From Methanobacteriota archaeon (lineage in GTDB: Archaea; Thermoplasmatota; Thermoplasmata; RBG-16-68-12), in NCBI GenBank assembly GCA_005878665.1, contig VBLR01000126.1, forward strand, positions 1 through 23,259: a stretch of 23,259 nucleotides of DNA, read 5' to 3'. Under the pieces are notes generated by a model that was not told the DNA's origin, ran no database searches, and saw only the letters and a program-made list of their open reading frames with translations. Both the position numbers and the translations under genes were made by a program. Shown one piece after another: positions 6,442-12,700 of this stretch (position 1 is its first letter; each line of letters starts with the position of its first letter).

Positions 6442-7770
6442 CTATGACGTTATCGTGGGATCCGTGCGGGATTTGCGAGCCGCGTCGACAACGGGGTCTT
6501 CCCCATACCGGACGATCGCCCGGGCGCCGTCCAAGAGGCTATCCGCAACGACATCCGGAGACCATGGCCGAACTTCCGCAGCGAATCGCTTCCGCCACGC
6601 CTTGGGTCCGACCCACGCGGTTCGACAACCGAACGCGCGGCCCGTCTGAACATCCAACGGCTTGTCGCCGACCATCCACGCGCCCCGGGGGCGGACGCCC
6701 AAGTCCCGAGCCGCCGCGAGGAGCATCCCGGGCCGCGGCTTGCGGCATGCGCAGTCCGAAAGGACATTGTGGGGACAGTAGTAGACCTCCGCCACCCGCA
6801 CGCCTTCCTTGTGCAGCATCGCGAGCATGCGATCGTGGACCTTCGCGAGCTGCGCCTCTGTGAGCAATTTCCACCCCGCGGCATCCTGGTTCGTCACGAT
6901 CACGAGCTGCCAACCGTGGTCTTGGAGCAAGCGCATGCCGTCGATCGCGCCCGGCAGGAATCGGAACTGGTCCGGCGTCCGCACGTATCCGGCCCGTCCG
7001 CGGTTGATCACGCCGTCTCGATCGAGGAAGACGGTGGGCTGGTCCGGACCGGTCGCATGTGGATCGGAGCTGTGACGCTTCACCTTCAGCGCCGCCCGTG
7101 CCTCGTCCGATTGCAGGAAGAAGTCGACGAGGGCCCATTTCGCGAACGGGTTTCGGGTGAGAGTCAACGCTTTGTCCACGGTGAACCACGCGGCGTCTTC
7201 AATCTCGTCCGGTTTCAGCCGGAACGCCTCGGAGACGAGATGGCCTTTGTACACGAACCCGAGCGTGTACGCGGGCTTGCCCGGGAACCCGGAGACGTAG
7301 ACGTTCAGGAGCCCGTCGAGGACGATGTCCACACCGATCTCCTCTTCCGCCTCGCGTTCCACGCCGACCTCGGGGCTCTCCCCGTAGTCCATGAATCCGC
7401 CCGGGACGTTCCAGTAGCCTTTCGAGAAACCGCGGACCGACTTGACCATCAAGACGCGCAGCCCCTTCGACAGGATGACCTCGGAGACGCATCGGATCAT
7501 TGTCGTGTAGATGGCACGCTTCACGAGCGGGTCGACATCGCTCCGCTCGAAAATCGCGTCTCGGCCCCACCACTCCTCCGGATGGTGATCGAGCCGCGGC
7601 TTGTACCGCAGGACGCGATCCGCGCCGAAATCCATCACGCCGGCGGATTCGGTCGGAAACGGGAGTTTCTCATCCGCGCGGGGAAACCGCAGGGTCCCTC
7701 GGTCCCGGACGAGGTAGACCTGGCCGTCCGTCTCGACGAAGACGTGGTCCCGGCCCCGCTTCCGACCCAT
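6442..7770 (-). CDS. NUDIX hydrolase fused to a HAD (GmhB/HisB-N-like) phosphatase
   Basis: A 442-residue two-domain protein. Residues ~1-85 are an unrecognised N-terminal extension. Residues ~88-225 form a NUDIX domain with an intact box: Gly125, Glu131 and REAEEEIGV at 139-147, fitting GX5EX7REUXEEXGU. Residues ~245-410 form a HAD domain of the histidinol-phosphatase / heptose-bisphosphatase type: nucleophile motif FLDRDGVIN (Asp250, Asp252), VTNQDAAG, the zinc-loop ligands Cys332, His334, Cys340 and Cys342, then RKPRPG and GDKPLD. NUDIX domains hydrolyse nucleoside diphosphate-linked substrates and this HAD group removes phosphate from sugar or amino-alcohol phosphates, so successive hydrolysis of one substrate is possible but unproven. 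Both active sites look complete. Start ATG 7770 has a TATA box about 30 nt upstream. Confidence 0.9.
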   Translation of the reverse strand: MGRKRGRDHVFVETDGQVYLVRDRGTLRFPRADEKLPFPTESAGVMDFGADRVLRYKPRLDHHPEEWWGRDAIFERSDVDPLVKRAIYTTMIRCVSEVILSKGLRVLMVKSVRGFSKGYWNVPGGFMDYGESPEVGVEREAEEEIGVDIVLDGLLNVYVSGFPGKPAYTLGFVYKGHLVSEAFRLKPDEIEDAAWFTVDKALTLTRNPFAKWALVDFFLQSDEARAALKVKRHSSDPHATGPDQPTVFLDRDGVINRGRAGYVRTPDQFRFLPGAIDGMRLLQDHGWQLVIVTNQDAAGWKLLTEAQLAKVHDRMLAMLHKEGVRVAEVYYCPHNVLSDCACRKPRPGMLLAAARDLGVRPRGAWMVGDKPLDVQTGRAFGCRTAWVGPKAWRKRFAAEVRPWSPDVVADSLLDGARAIVRYGEDPVVDAARKSRTDPTITS

Positions 7771-7796
7771 GCGACGGCATCCATGTCCATGGGCTG

Positions 7797-7804
7797 TATT
7801 AAAT
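7797..7804 (-). promoter_or_regulatory. TATA box of the NUDIX-HAD gene
   Basis: Minus-strand ATTTAATA is centred about 30 nt before the ATG at 7770, fitting a transcript that starts at or within a few nucleotides of the start codon. Confidence 0.65.
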
Positions 7805-7853
7805 GCTCACGGGACGAACGTCGCCGAAGTCTTCGAGTGGGCGAACGCCGGAA

Positions 7854-8483
7854 TCATCGCGATTCGCGGACCTTCAGCGCGATGGAAACGCCGTCGCGGA
7901 GGGGGACGATCGCAGCGAGCATTCGCGGGTCTTTGGCCAGCCGTTCGTTGTAGGTGCGAATGGCCCGTGTCTCGGCCGATCGGTCCTTCCGGGCCACGTC
8001 GCCACCCCACAAGACGTTGTCCGTCACGAGGAGGCCACCGACCCGCAGGCGCTCGATGACCGGGTCGAGCACCGCGGGATATCCGGCCTTGTCGATGTCG
8101 TTGAATATGTAGTCGAAGGGACCTTTGACGTCTTTCAGAATCGTCTGCGCGTCGCCGACGAGAATCTTGACCTTCGGCGCCACGCCGGTCTTCTCCATAT
8201 TCTTCCGCGCAATCGTCGCGGTGTCGGGATTGTGCTCGACCGTGACAAGCTCGCCATCGTCGGGCAGCGCGCGAGCGAGCCATGTCCCCGAGTAGCCAAT
8301 CGCGGTGCCGAGCTCGAGGATTCGCCGCGCGCGAATCGAGCGCGCGAGGATATGGAGGAAACTCCCTTCTGCGGCTCCGACGATGGGCCATTCTTCCGTC
8401 TCGCCTTGTCGTTCCACCGCCCGCAACGCCGGGTCCCCTCGGTTCGCCAAGCCATCGATGTAATTGTCGATTTCCTCGTACAC
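7854..8483 (-). CDS. Class I SAM-dependent O-methyltransferase (family 3, COG4122 type)
   Basis: A 209-residue methyltransferase from the proposed GTG at 8483. The SAM-binding motif I RILELGTAIGYSGTWLA lies at 54-70, TVEHNP gives the acidic end of strand 2 at 81-86, and FNDIDKAGY (127-135) plus VTDN (153-156) carry the acidic metal ligands of the catechol-type/TrmR O-methyltransferase family. Such enzymes methylate hydroxyls of small molecules or of tRNA wobble uridine derivatives (TrmR); the substrate here is unknown. The frame stays open to an ATG at 8660, but the added ~59 residues look non-protein-like and overlap a plausible plus-strand ORF, and family members begin close to the YEEIDNYIDGL segment. 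The start is therefore uncertain; no ideal ribosome-binding site or TATA spacing supports it. Confidence 0.87.
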   Translation of the reverse strand: MYEEIDNYIDGLANRGDPALRAVERQGETEEWPIVGAAEGSFLHILARSIRARRILELGTAIGYSGTWLARALPDDGELVTVEHNPDTATIARKNMEKTGVAPKVKILVGDAQTILKDVKGPFDYIFNDIDKAGYPAVLDPVIERLRVGGLLVTDNVLWGGDVARKDRSAETRAIRTYNERLAKDPRMLAAIVPLRDGVSIALKVRESR

Positions 8484-8603
8484 GATTTCGCGCGGGATGC
8501 CATCACCTTCCGCGACGAGCGTCGTGTGCAGGTAAGAACCTTCGCGGCCTCGTTGACAAACGATTATCCCGCAGGAGCGGGCATCCAAGGGTCGGGATGG
8601 GAT

Positions 8604-8747
8604 ATGTGCAAGCTCACGAAGACGGACAGCGCCGTCTTGTCGTTGTATCTTGAAACGCAATACGTGAACGAAATCATGGCGCGCGGCTATGTGGTCCCTC
8701 CGAACCTCGACCTGCCCGCGCCCGCGCGATCGAAACTCACGGGTTGA
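8604..8747 (+). CDS. Small hypothetical protein (47 aa)
   Basis: I do not recognise this protein. It starts MCKLTKTDSAVLSLYLETQY and ends with a proline-rich PPNLDLPAPARSKLTG. Codons strongly prefer G or C at the third position, as in the surrounding real genes, and the composition is protein-like: an amphipathic central helix and no runs of arginine or proline as in shadow frames. It lies between the divergent methyltransferase start and a converging small ORF, overlapping the latter's 3' end by 11 nt. An A/T-rich GATTATC (8562-8568) about 39 nt upstream could be its TATA box. A spurious ORF remains possible. Confidence 0.5.
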   Translation: MCKLTKTDSAVLSLYLETQYVNEIMARGYVVPPNLDLPAPARSKLTG

Positions 8748-9009
8748 TGGATTCCGGGACCGGCGTCCGGACGATTCCGTCGAGCTCGTCCGCGCGACGC
8801 TCCATCGTGGTGGCCTTCTGGAATAGATACCGCGAGCGGTCCTGAAGGCGGTTCGCCTTCACGCGAGCTCTCGCGGCCTTGGCTCGCAGCTTCGCAGCCT
8901 TGGCGCGATCCCGGAGTTCGTGCTCGGGCGCCCTGGGTCGAGGGGACGGCGGGAACACGGCCCGCTGCGACGGCCCAGACGTCGGCGCGTTGTCGTGGCC
9001 TGGCTCCAT
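8737..9009 (-). CDS. Small helical, Arg/Ala/Lys-rich hypothetical protein (90 aa)
   Basis: Not recognised. From the ATG at 9009 the protein has a disordered N-terminus with prolines (MEPGHDNAPTSGPSQ) followed by a long charged helix rich in Ala, Arg and Lys (residues ~30-78), as in a short coiled coil or a nucleic-acid-binding helix. No membrane segment or cysteine is visible. The start is supported by a CTTATGC TATA-like box centred 28 nt upstream, the spacing seen at other leaderless genes here; an upstream ATG at 9063 would lie before that box and is rejected. It is divergent from the methylthiotransferase gene. Confidence 0.6.
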   Translation of the reverse strand: MEPGHDNAPTSGPSQRAVFPPSPRPRAPEHELRDRAKAAKLRAKAARARVKANRLQDRSRYLFQKATTMERRADELDGIVRTPVPESINP

Positions 9010-9032
9010 GGCGCCTCGAACGCCACGGGTCG

Positions 9033-9041
9033 GCATAAGAG
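9033..9041 (-). promoter_or_regulatory. TATA box of the 90-aa protein gene
   Basis: Minus-strand CTCTTATGC is centred 28 nt before the ATG at 9009. Together with the opposite-facing box at 9067-9075 it makes a compact divergent promoter region. Confidence 0.55.
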
Positions 9042-9066
9042 TTGTGGGGTGTGACCCGCGCAACGG

Positions 9067-9075
9067 GAAAATAGC
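9067..9075 (+). promoter_or_regulatory. TATA box of the tRNA methylthiotransferase gene
   Basis: GAAAATAGC is centred about 27 nt before the GTG at 9098. This spacing supports the GTG as start and a leaderless transcript. Confidence 0.6.
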
Positions 9076-9097
9076 GGCCCGTCGTTTCGTCCCGTCC

Positions 9098-10396
9098 GTG
9101 AAGGTCTACGTCGAAGCGTACGGCTGCACCCAGAATTACGGGGAAGCCCGACTCATGCAGGAGGCGCTCCGGGGGAGCGGCCACACGATCACGACCGTCG
9201 AGGCCGACGCGGACGCCCACGTCCTTGTCACCTGTACCGTGGTCGAGACGACGGAGAGGAAGATGGCGCGCCGCATGACGGAGCTGGCGGTGTACGAGAA
9301 GCCGTTCGTCGTCGCAGGCTGCATGGCCGCCGCCCAGAGAGACCGCATTCGAGCGATCGTGCCACGCGCCAAGCTGTTACCGCCGCGGAAGTGGCCCCAG
9401 ATCGTCGAACTGCTCGGCGCGGGGACGGCATGCGGCGACCGCGCGGCGGAGATCGAGTCGAACTCATTCGGATGGAGGGATGCGATCGTCCCGATTGCCC
9501 AAGGATGTGCCGGCCGCTGTACGTACTGCATCACGCGGGTGGCCCGAGGTCAGGTCGCTTCCTATTCCGTCGACGCAATCGTCGGGCAGGTCCGTCGGCA
9601 TGTCGAGCGCGGGGTAAGAGAAATCAAGCTGACGGGGCAGGACACCGCGGCGTACGGCCTTGATGCGGGCACGGACCTGGCCGCCCTGTTGCGCGCCGTC
9701 GACGACGTTCCCGGCGAGTTCCGCGTCCGGGTCGGCATGGCGGACCCCTTGACGGTCTATCCGATTCAAGAGGCTCTCGTGGCGGCCTACGCGTCGGACA
9801 AGATATTCAAGTTCCTCCATCTCCCGATCCAAACTGGGGACGATCGGATCCTCGAGGCGATGCGCCGACAGTACACCGTCTCGGAGTTTGAGGAAATCGT
9901 CGAGCGATTCCGCCGCGCGTACCCGGAGATCACCCTCTCGACCGACGTCATCGTGGGCTTTCCGGGCGAATCCGAGGAACAGTTCGAAGCCACGATGGAT
10001 CTGATCCGCCGCGTGCGACCGGACATCGTGAATGTCACTCGCTTCTCCCCGCGCGACGGCACACCCGCCGCGACGATGCCCGGCCGGATCGTCGGGTGGA
10101 AAGTGAAAGATCGGTCGCGTCGCCTCACCCGACTTCGGTTTCAGATTTCCCGCGATGGGAACGAGCGGTTCGTCGGGCGGGAGGTCGACGTCCTCGTGAC
10201 CGAGCCGGGCAAGCCGGGCACCGTCCTCGCGCGGACGCCGGAATACCGACAAGTTGTCTTGCCGGAACCCGCGACAATCGGCGAATTTCTCCGGGTGAAG
10301 ATCGATGGCGCGCGGGCGACGGATCTCTCCGGCCACGTGTTGACCAATGGACTTTATACGCCCGTGCAAATCCACACTGGCAGCCCCGTGGTGTAG
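9098..10396 (+). CDS. mtaB: tRNA t6A37 methylthiotransferase (archaeal/eukaryotic MtaB/CDKAL1 type)
   Basis: A 432-residue radical-SAM enzyme that converts t6A37 of ANN-decoding tRNAs to ms2t6A. The N-terminal UPF0004 domain carries three auxiliary-cluster cysteines: Cys10 (AYGCTQN), Cys46 (VTCTVVE) and Cys75 (VAGCMAA). The radical-SAM CxxxCxxC is Cys137, Cys141 and Cys144 (GCAGRCTYC). VIVGFPGES lies late in the radical-SAM domain, and a TRAM RNA-binding domain occupies ~370-432. The GTG at 9098 gives the canonical N-terminus MKVYVEAYGC and lies 27 nt after a TATA-like box; upstream in-frame sequence is poor. The last four codons and the TAG stop lie within the tRNA-Gln gene (15-nt overlap). 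The nearby KEOPS subunit gene pcc1 serves the step just before it. Confidence 0.94.
   Translation: MKVYVEAYGCTQNYGEARLMQEALRGSGHTITTVEADADAHVLVTCTVVETTERKMARRMTELAVYEKPFVVAGCMAAAQRDRIRAIVPRAKLLPPRKWPQIVELLGAGTACGDRAAEIESNSFGWRDAIVPIAQGCAGRCTYCITRVARGQVASYSVDAIVGQVRRHVERGVREIKLTGQDTAAYGLDAGTDLAALLRAVDDVPGEFRVRVGMADPLTVYPIQEALVAAYASDKIFKFLHLPIQTGDDRILEAMRRQYTVSEFEEIVERFRRAYPEITLSTDVIVGFPGESEEQFEATMDLIRRVRPDIVNVTRFSPRDGTPAATMPGRIVGWKVKDRSRRLTRLRFQISRDGNERFVGREVDVLVTEPGKPGTVLARTPEYRQVVLPEPATIGEFLRVKIDGARATDLSGHVLTNGLYTPVQIHTGSPVV
10353..10358 (+). promoter_or_regulatory. TATA box of tRNA-Gln inside the methylthiotransferase gene
   Basis: TTTATA within ACTTTATACG is centred about 27 nt before the mature tRNA 5' end, the normal archaeal spacing. 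It is read as coding sequence (Leu-Tyr-Thr) by the upstream gene. Confidence 0.6.
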
Positions 10397-10454
10397 TGGC
10401 CAAGCATTCGGGTCTTTGGAACCCGCGACGGCAGTTCGAATCTGCCCGGGGCTA
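10382..10454 (+). tRNA. trnQ: tRNA-Gln (anticodon TTG)
   Basis: A complete 73-nt cloverleaf. The 7-bp acceptor stem AGCCCCG/CGGGGCT is followed by discriminator A. The D-arm is GTGT...GCAT with two wobble pairs. The anticodon stem CGGGT/ACCCG encloses the 7-nt loop CTTTGGA, giving anticodon TTG for Gln codon CAA. The variable loop is CGAC and the T-arm is GGCAG-TTCGAAT-CTGCC. CCA is not encoded and there is no intron. Its first 15 nt overlap the 3' end of the methylthiotransferase gene, and pcc1 starts 5 nt after its discriminator base. Confidence 0.97.
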
Positions 10455-10459
10455 TTCGG

Positions 10460-10717
10460 ATGAAGGCTCGCGCGCAGCTCACGCTCAGGTTCGAGGATGC
10501 GGCCACCGCCGAAGCCGTGGCGTCGTCCGTCTCGCTGGACGACGAAGGATACATTGATACCGCGAGGCGAGGTCGGACGATTACCGCAAAGGCGACGGCG
10601 GACGGCCCAATGAGCCTGCTCCATACCCTCGACGACTACCTCGCCTGCGTCAGTGTCGCGGAGCGGACGGCGCGGGAGGCACGCCCTCCCGAACGTGCGC
10701 GGCGACGCCGCGCTTGA
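10460..10717 (+). CDS. pcc1: KEOPS complex subunit Pcc1
   Basis: An 85-residue Pcc1 protein, the small dimerising subunit of KEOPS (Kae1-Bud32-Cgi121-Pcc1), which makes threonylcarbamoyl-adenosine (t6A) at tRNA position 37. The family pattern is clear: a strand of alternating residues (AQLTLRFED), DDEGYIDTARRGRTITAKATAD, then the helix GPMSLLHTLDDYLACVSVAERT. Residues after ~72 are an Arg-rich tail encoded in the 68 nt that overlap the convergent tgtA gene. The ATG is 5 nt after tRNA-Gln with no room for a ribosome-binding site outside the tRNA. The transcript probably starts upstream of or within the tRNA unit and is released by tRNA 3' processing. Confidence 0.9.
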   Translation: MKARAQLTLRFEDAATAEAVASSVSLDDEGYIDTARRGRTITAKATADGPMSLLHTLDDYLACVSVAERTAREARPPERARRRRA

Positions 10718-12605
10718 AGGCGAGCATCTCCCGACGGTTCATCGTCGCCTGCGCGACCGCGCACAGCTCGTCGTCCGGGGAGACGACCAAGGCCTCGTCC
10801 CTTGGACGAATCTCGGGATCCGCATCCCGTACAAACTTCGCGAAGACGTTCTTCCCTTCGCGGTGGAACGGGACGGCATCCTCCTCGACGACAATGCGGA
10901 GCCTCGGGAGGGGGAAGGCCTGTGCGAGACGACGGGCACCCGCGGCCTTCAACGTGAACCATCCGTCCTCCGCGCGCAAGGAGAGAACATGTTCGCCATC
11001 CACGTGGACGTTGCGAACCTTCCCCGTATTCTTCGAGACGATGTACGATATGGTGCCGGCCAAGAGTGCATCCGCGGCACCGCGCCCGAACTGGAAGTCG
11101 GCCGTGGCCCGGATTCGCAGCGCGTTCCAATCGACCGTCCGTCCACCCGGGGCCCGGGTCCGGAGTTCGTCGAGCGTCGCCTCGCCCTCCCAGAGGAGTC
11201 CGAAGGAAAAGCCGGCGCCGGCCGCCCATTCGCGGAAGAAGACCTCCGCCGCCTCGAGGGCCTCGACGTCGAGGACCTCCGGGACAATCGTCTGGGACAT
11301 CGGCCAGATGTGATCGAGCTCGAGGGGGACGGGGCCCCATACCGACTTGACGGCGACGTGGACGTTCGCCATCTGAAGGGCTTGGTCGGTGACGGACGCG
11401 AGGCGCTCGCTGAACGGCCGGCTACCGTCGGGGAACACCAGGAGGCCTTTCGCAGGAGGCGCGCTGTATCGCTCCATGAGCCTCCCTCGGAATCGATGGA
11501 GGATCGGGCGGTGCGCGGTCTCCGGGCCGACGTAGGAAAGCGCTCCCCGCCGCGAGATGGGCTCGAACTCCTCCAGGAATTCGTTATGCCGGCGGAGCTC
11601 CCGCACGGCGTCGAGCAGGGCCGGATGGGCCCGGGCCCGGCGCTCCGCGAGCCCCCACAGGTCGCCCTCGCCAATCGCTTGACGGACCTCGCGGATCGCC
11701 CCGAAGCAAGCATGCAGATTGTGCTCTGCGAGGAGGGTCTCCTCGGCCGCGATCTTCTCCATGGGATGCGCGGTGCACACGGGACACAGGCAACCGCTTT
11801 CTCGGACATCGCTCGCGCGACGGGTGCCATCGGGGAAGAGCATGCGTCCGTCGCGGGCATACTTCGCGTACGAGGCGGAGTCGAAGAGATCGCACCCCAG
11901 GAGGGCCGCGATCGGGAAGACCAACGGATGGCCCGCGCCGAAGAGATGGACGGGTTTCGACGGGTCCAAGCCCTTCTTCGAGGCAACGATGACGCGGACG
12001 AGATCCCGGAATCGGTATGCCTCCAGGAGCGGCACGACTCCTCCGATCGCGCATACCGCGACGTCGAGGGAGGACACCGATCTCGCGCAGCGCTCGCGCA
12101 AGTCCGGATGGAGGCCGCCCTGAACCGCGCCCACGAGGGCCATGTCGCCGCGGAGGGAGACCGCCTCTTGAGCGCGGCGAATCGTCTCGTCGACGTCCTT
12201 CGCGGCGCGCGTCGAATCGTGGTCCGGCTCGGAGAACACATCGAGCATCGTCCCGAAGTCGGTGCGGATGGCCTTTTGGAATCCGACGACCTCCGCGTTC
12301 GTCACATCGACGTCGCCGTAGACGTGGGATTGGAACGCCCCGGAATCCGTCATGACGGCCCCTGGGAATCCCAGGAACGCGTGGATGCCGTCGCGCACGA
12401 TCGAATCCCGAGCGGGAGATTTCCCGAGGATGTACGCGTTCGTGATCAGGATCTGTGCGCCAAATCGCGTGGCCAAGTCCCCGGGAGGAATGATTGGCCG
12501 GTTTGGGTTGACGACCGGGGCGAGGGTCGGCGTCGCGACCCGACCGTGCCCGGTCTCCAGCAGCCCGATCCGGGCGAGGCCGTCGCGCTCCCGGATCTCG
12601 AACAT
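10650..12605 (-). CDS. tgtA: tRNA-guanine(15) transglycosylase (archaeosine synthesis)
   Basis: A 651-residue archaeal TGT that swaps guanine-15 in tRNA D-loops for preQ0, the first tRNA-bound step of archaeosine. The catalytic TIM barrel spans ~1-330: MTDSGAFQS with Asp87, VQGGLHPDLR (161-170), and CDLFDSASY with the probable nucleophile Asp242. The zinc site is Cys272, Cys274, Cys277 and His298. Archaeal C-terminal domains follow, ending in a PUA domain (from ~570 to the MLAFKRGVAAHVREG segment). Length fits full archaeal TgtA. The ATG at 12605 starts the typical MFEIRERDG; a longer frame to 12665 adds an unlikely arginine-rich stretch. A TATA box with a purine-rich BRE-like flank lies ~26 nt upstream. 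The 3' end overlaps pcc1 by 68 nt, tail to tail. Confidence 0.95.
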   Translation of the reverse strand: MFEIRERDGLARIGLLETGHGRVATPTLAPVVNPNRPIIPPGDLATRFGAQILITNAYILGKSPARDSIVRDGIHAFLGFPGAVMTDSGAFQSHVYGDVDVTNAEVVGFQKAIRTDFGTMLDVFSEPDHDSTRAAKDVDETIRRAQEAVSLRGDMALVGAVQGGLHPDLRERCARSVSSLDVAVCAIGGVVPLLEAYRFRDLVRVIVASKKGLDPSKPVHLFGAGHPLVFPIAALLGCDLFDSASYAKYARDGRMLFPDGTRRASDVRESGCLCPVCTAHPMEKIAAEETLLAEHNLHACFGAIREVRQAIGEGDLWGLAERRARAHPALLDAVRELRRHNEFLEEFEPISRRGALSYVGPETAHRPILHRFRGRLMERYSAPPAKGLLVFPDGSRPFSERLASVTDQALQMANVHVAVKSVWGPVPLELDHIWPMSQTIVPEVLDVEALEAAEVFFREWAAGAGFSFGLLWEGEATLDELRTRAPGGRTVDWNALRIRATADFQFGRGAADALLAGTISYIVSKNTGKVRNVHVDGEHVLSLRAEDGWFTLKAAGARRLAQAFPLPRLRIVVEEDAVPFHREGKNVFAKFVRDADPEIRPRDEALVVSPDDELCAVAQATMNRREMLAFKRGVAAHVREGVPPAPSAPRH

Positions 12606-12626
12606 GCGCGGCCATCGGAGCCCGGT

Positions 12627-12635
12627 GAATAAGGC
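12627..12635 (-). promoter_or_regulatory. TATA box (with BRE-like flank) of tgtA
   Basis: Minus strand GGAAAAGCCTTATTC has a purine-rich BRE-like part followed by CCTTATT, centred about 26 nt before the ATG at 12605. This predicts a leaderless tgtA transcript. Confidence 0.6.
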
Positions 12636-12667
12636 TTTTCCGCGGCGTCGCGCACCTCCCCGCAAGG

Positions 12668-12674
12668 GCTATCT
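12668..12674 (+). promoter_or_regulatory. Weak TATA box of the RNase H-like nuclease gene
   Basis: GCTATCT is centred 30 nt before the ATG at 12701. It is weak in sequence but correctly placed, and argues for the ATG over the GTG at 12689. Confidence 0.4.
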
Positions 12675-12700
12675 CTCGCGCGCCGGCTGTGCCATCTCAG

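Noticed and set aside
8484..8660. N-terminal extension of the O-methyltransferase
   Set aside because: The added ~59 residues are unlike the family, lack a good start signal and overlap the plausible 47-aa ORF.
8879..9097. N-terminal extension of the methylthiotransferase
   Set aside because: It is low-complexity and antisense to the 90-aa ORF; the GTG at 9098 gives the canonical N-terminus and a correct TATA distance.
10653..12632. A 659-codon plus-strand frame opposite tgtA
   Set aside because: It is a shadow; tgtA has complete catalytic and zinc motifs.
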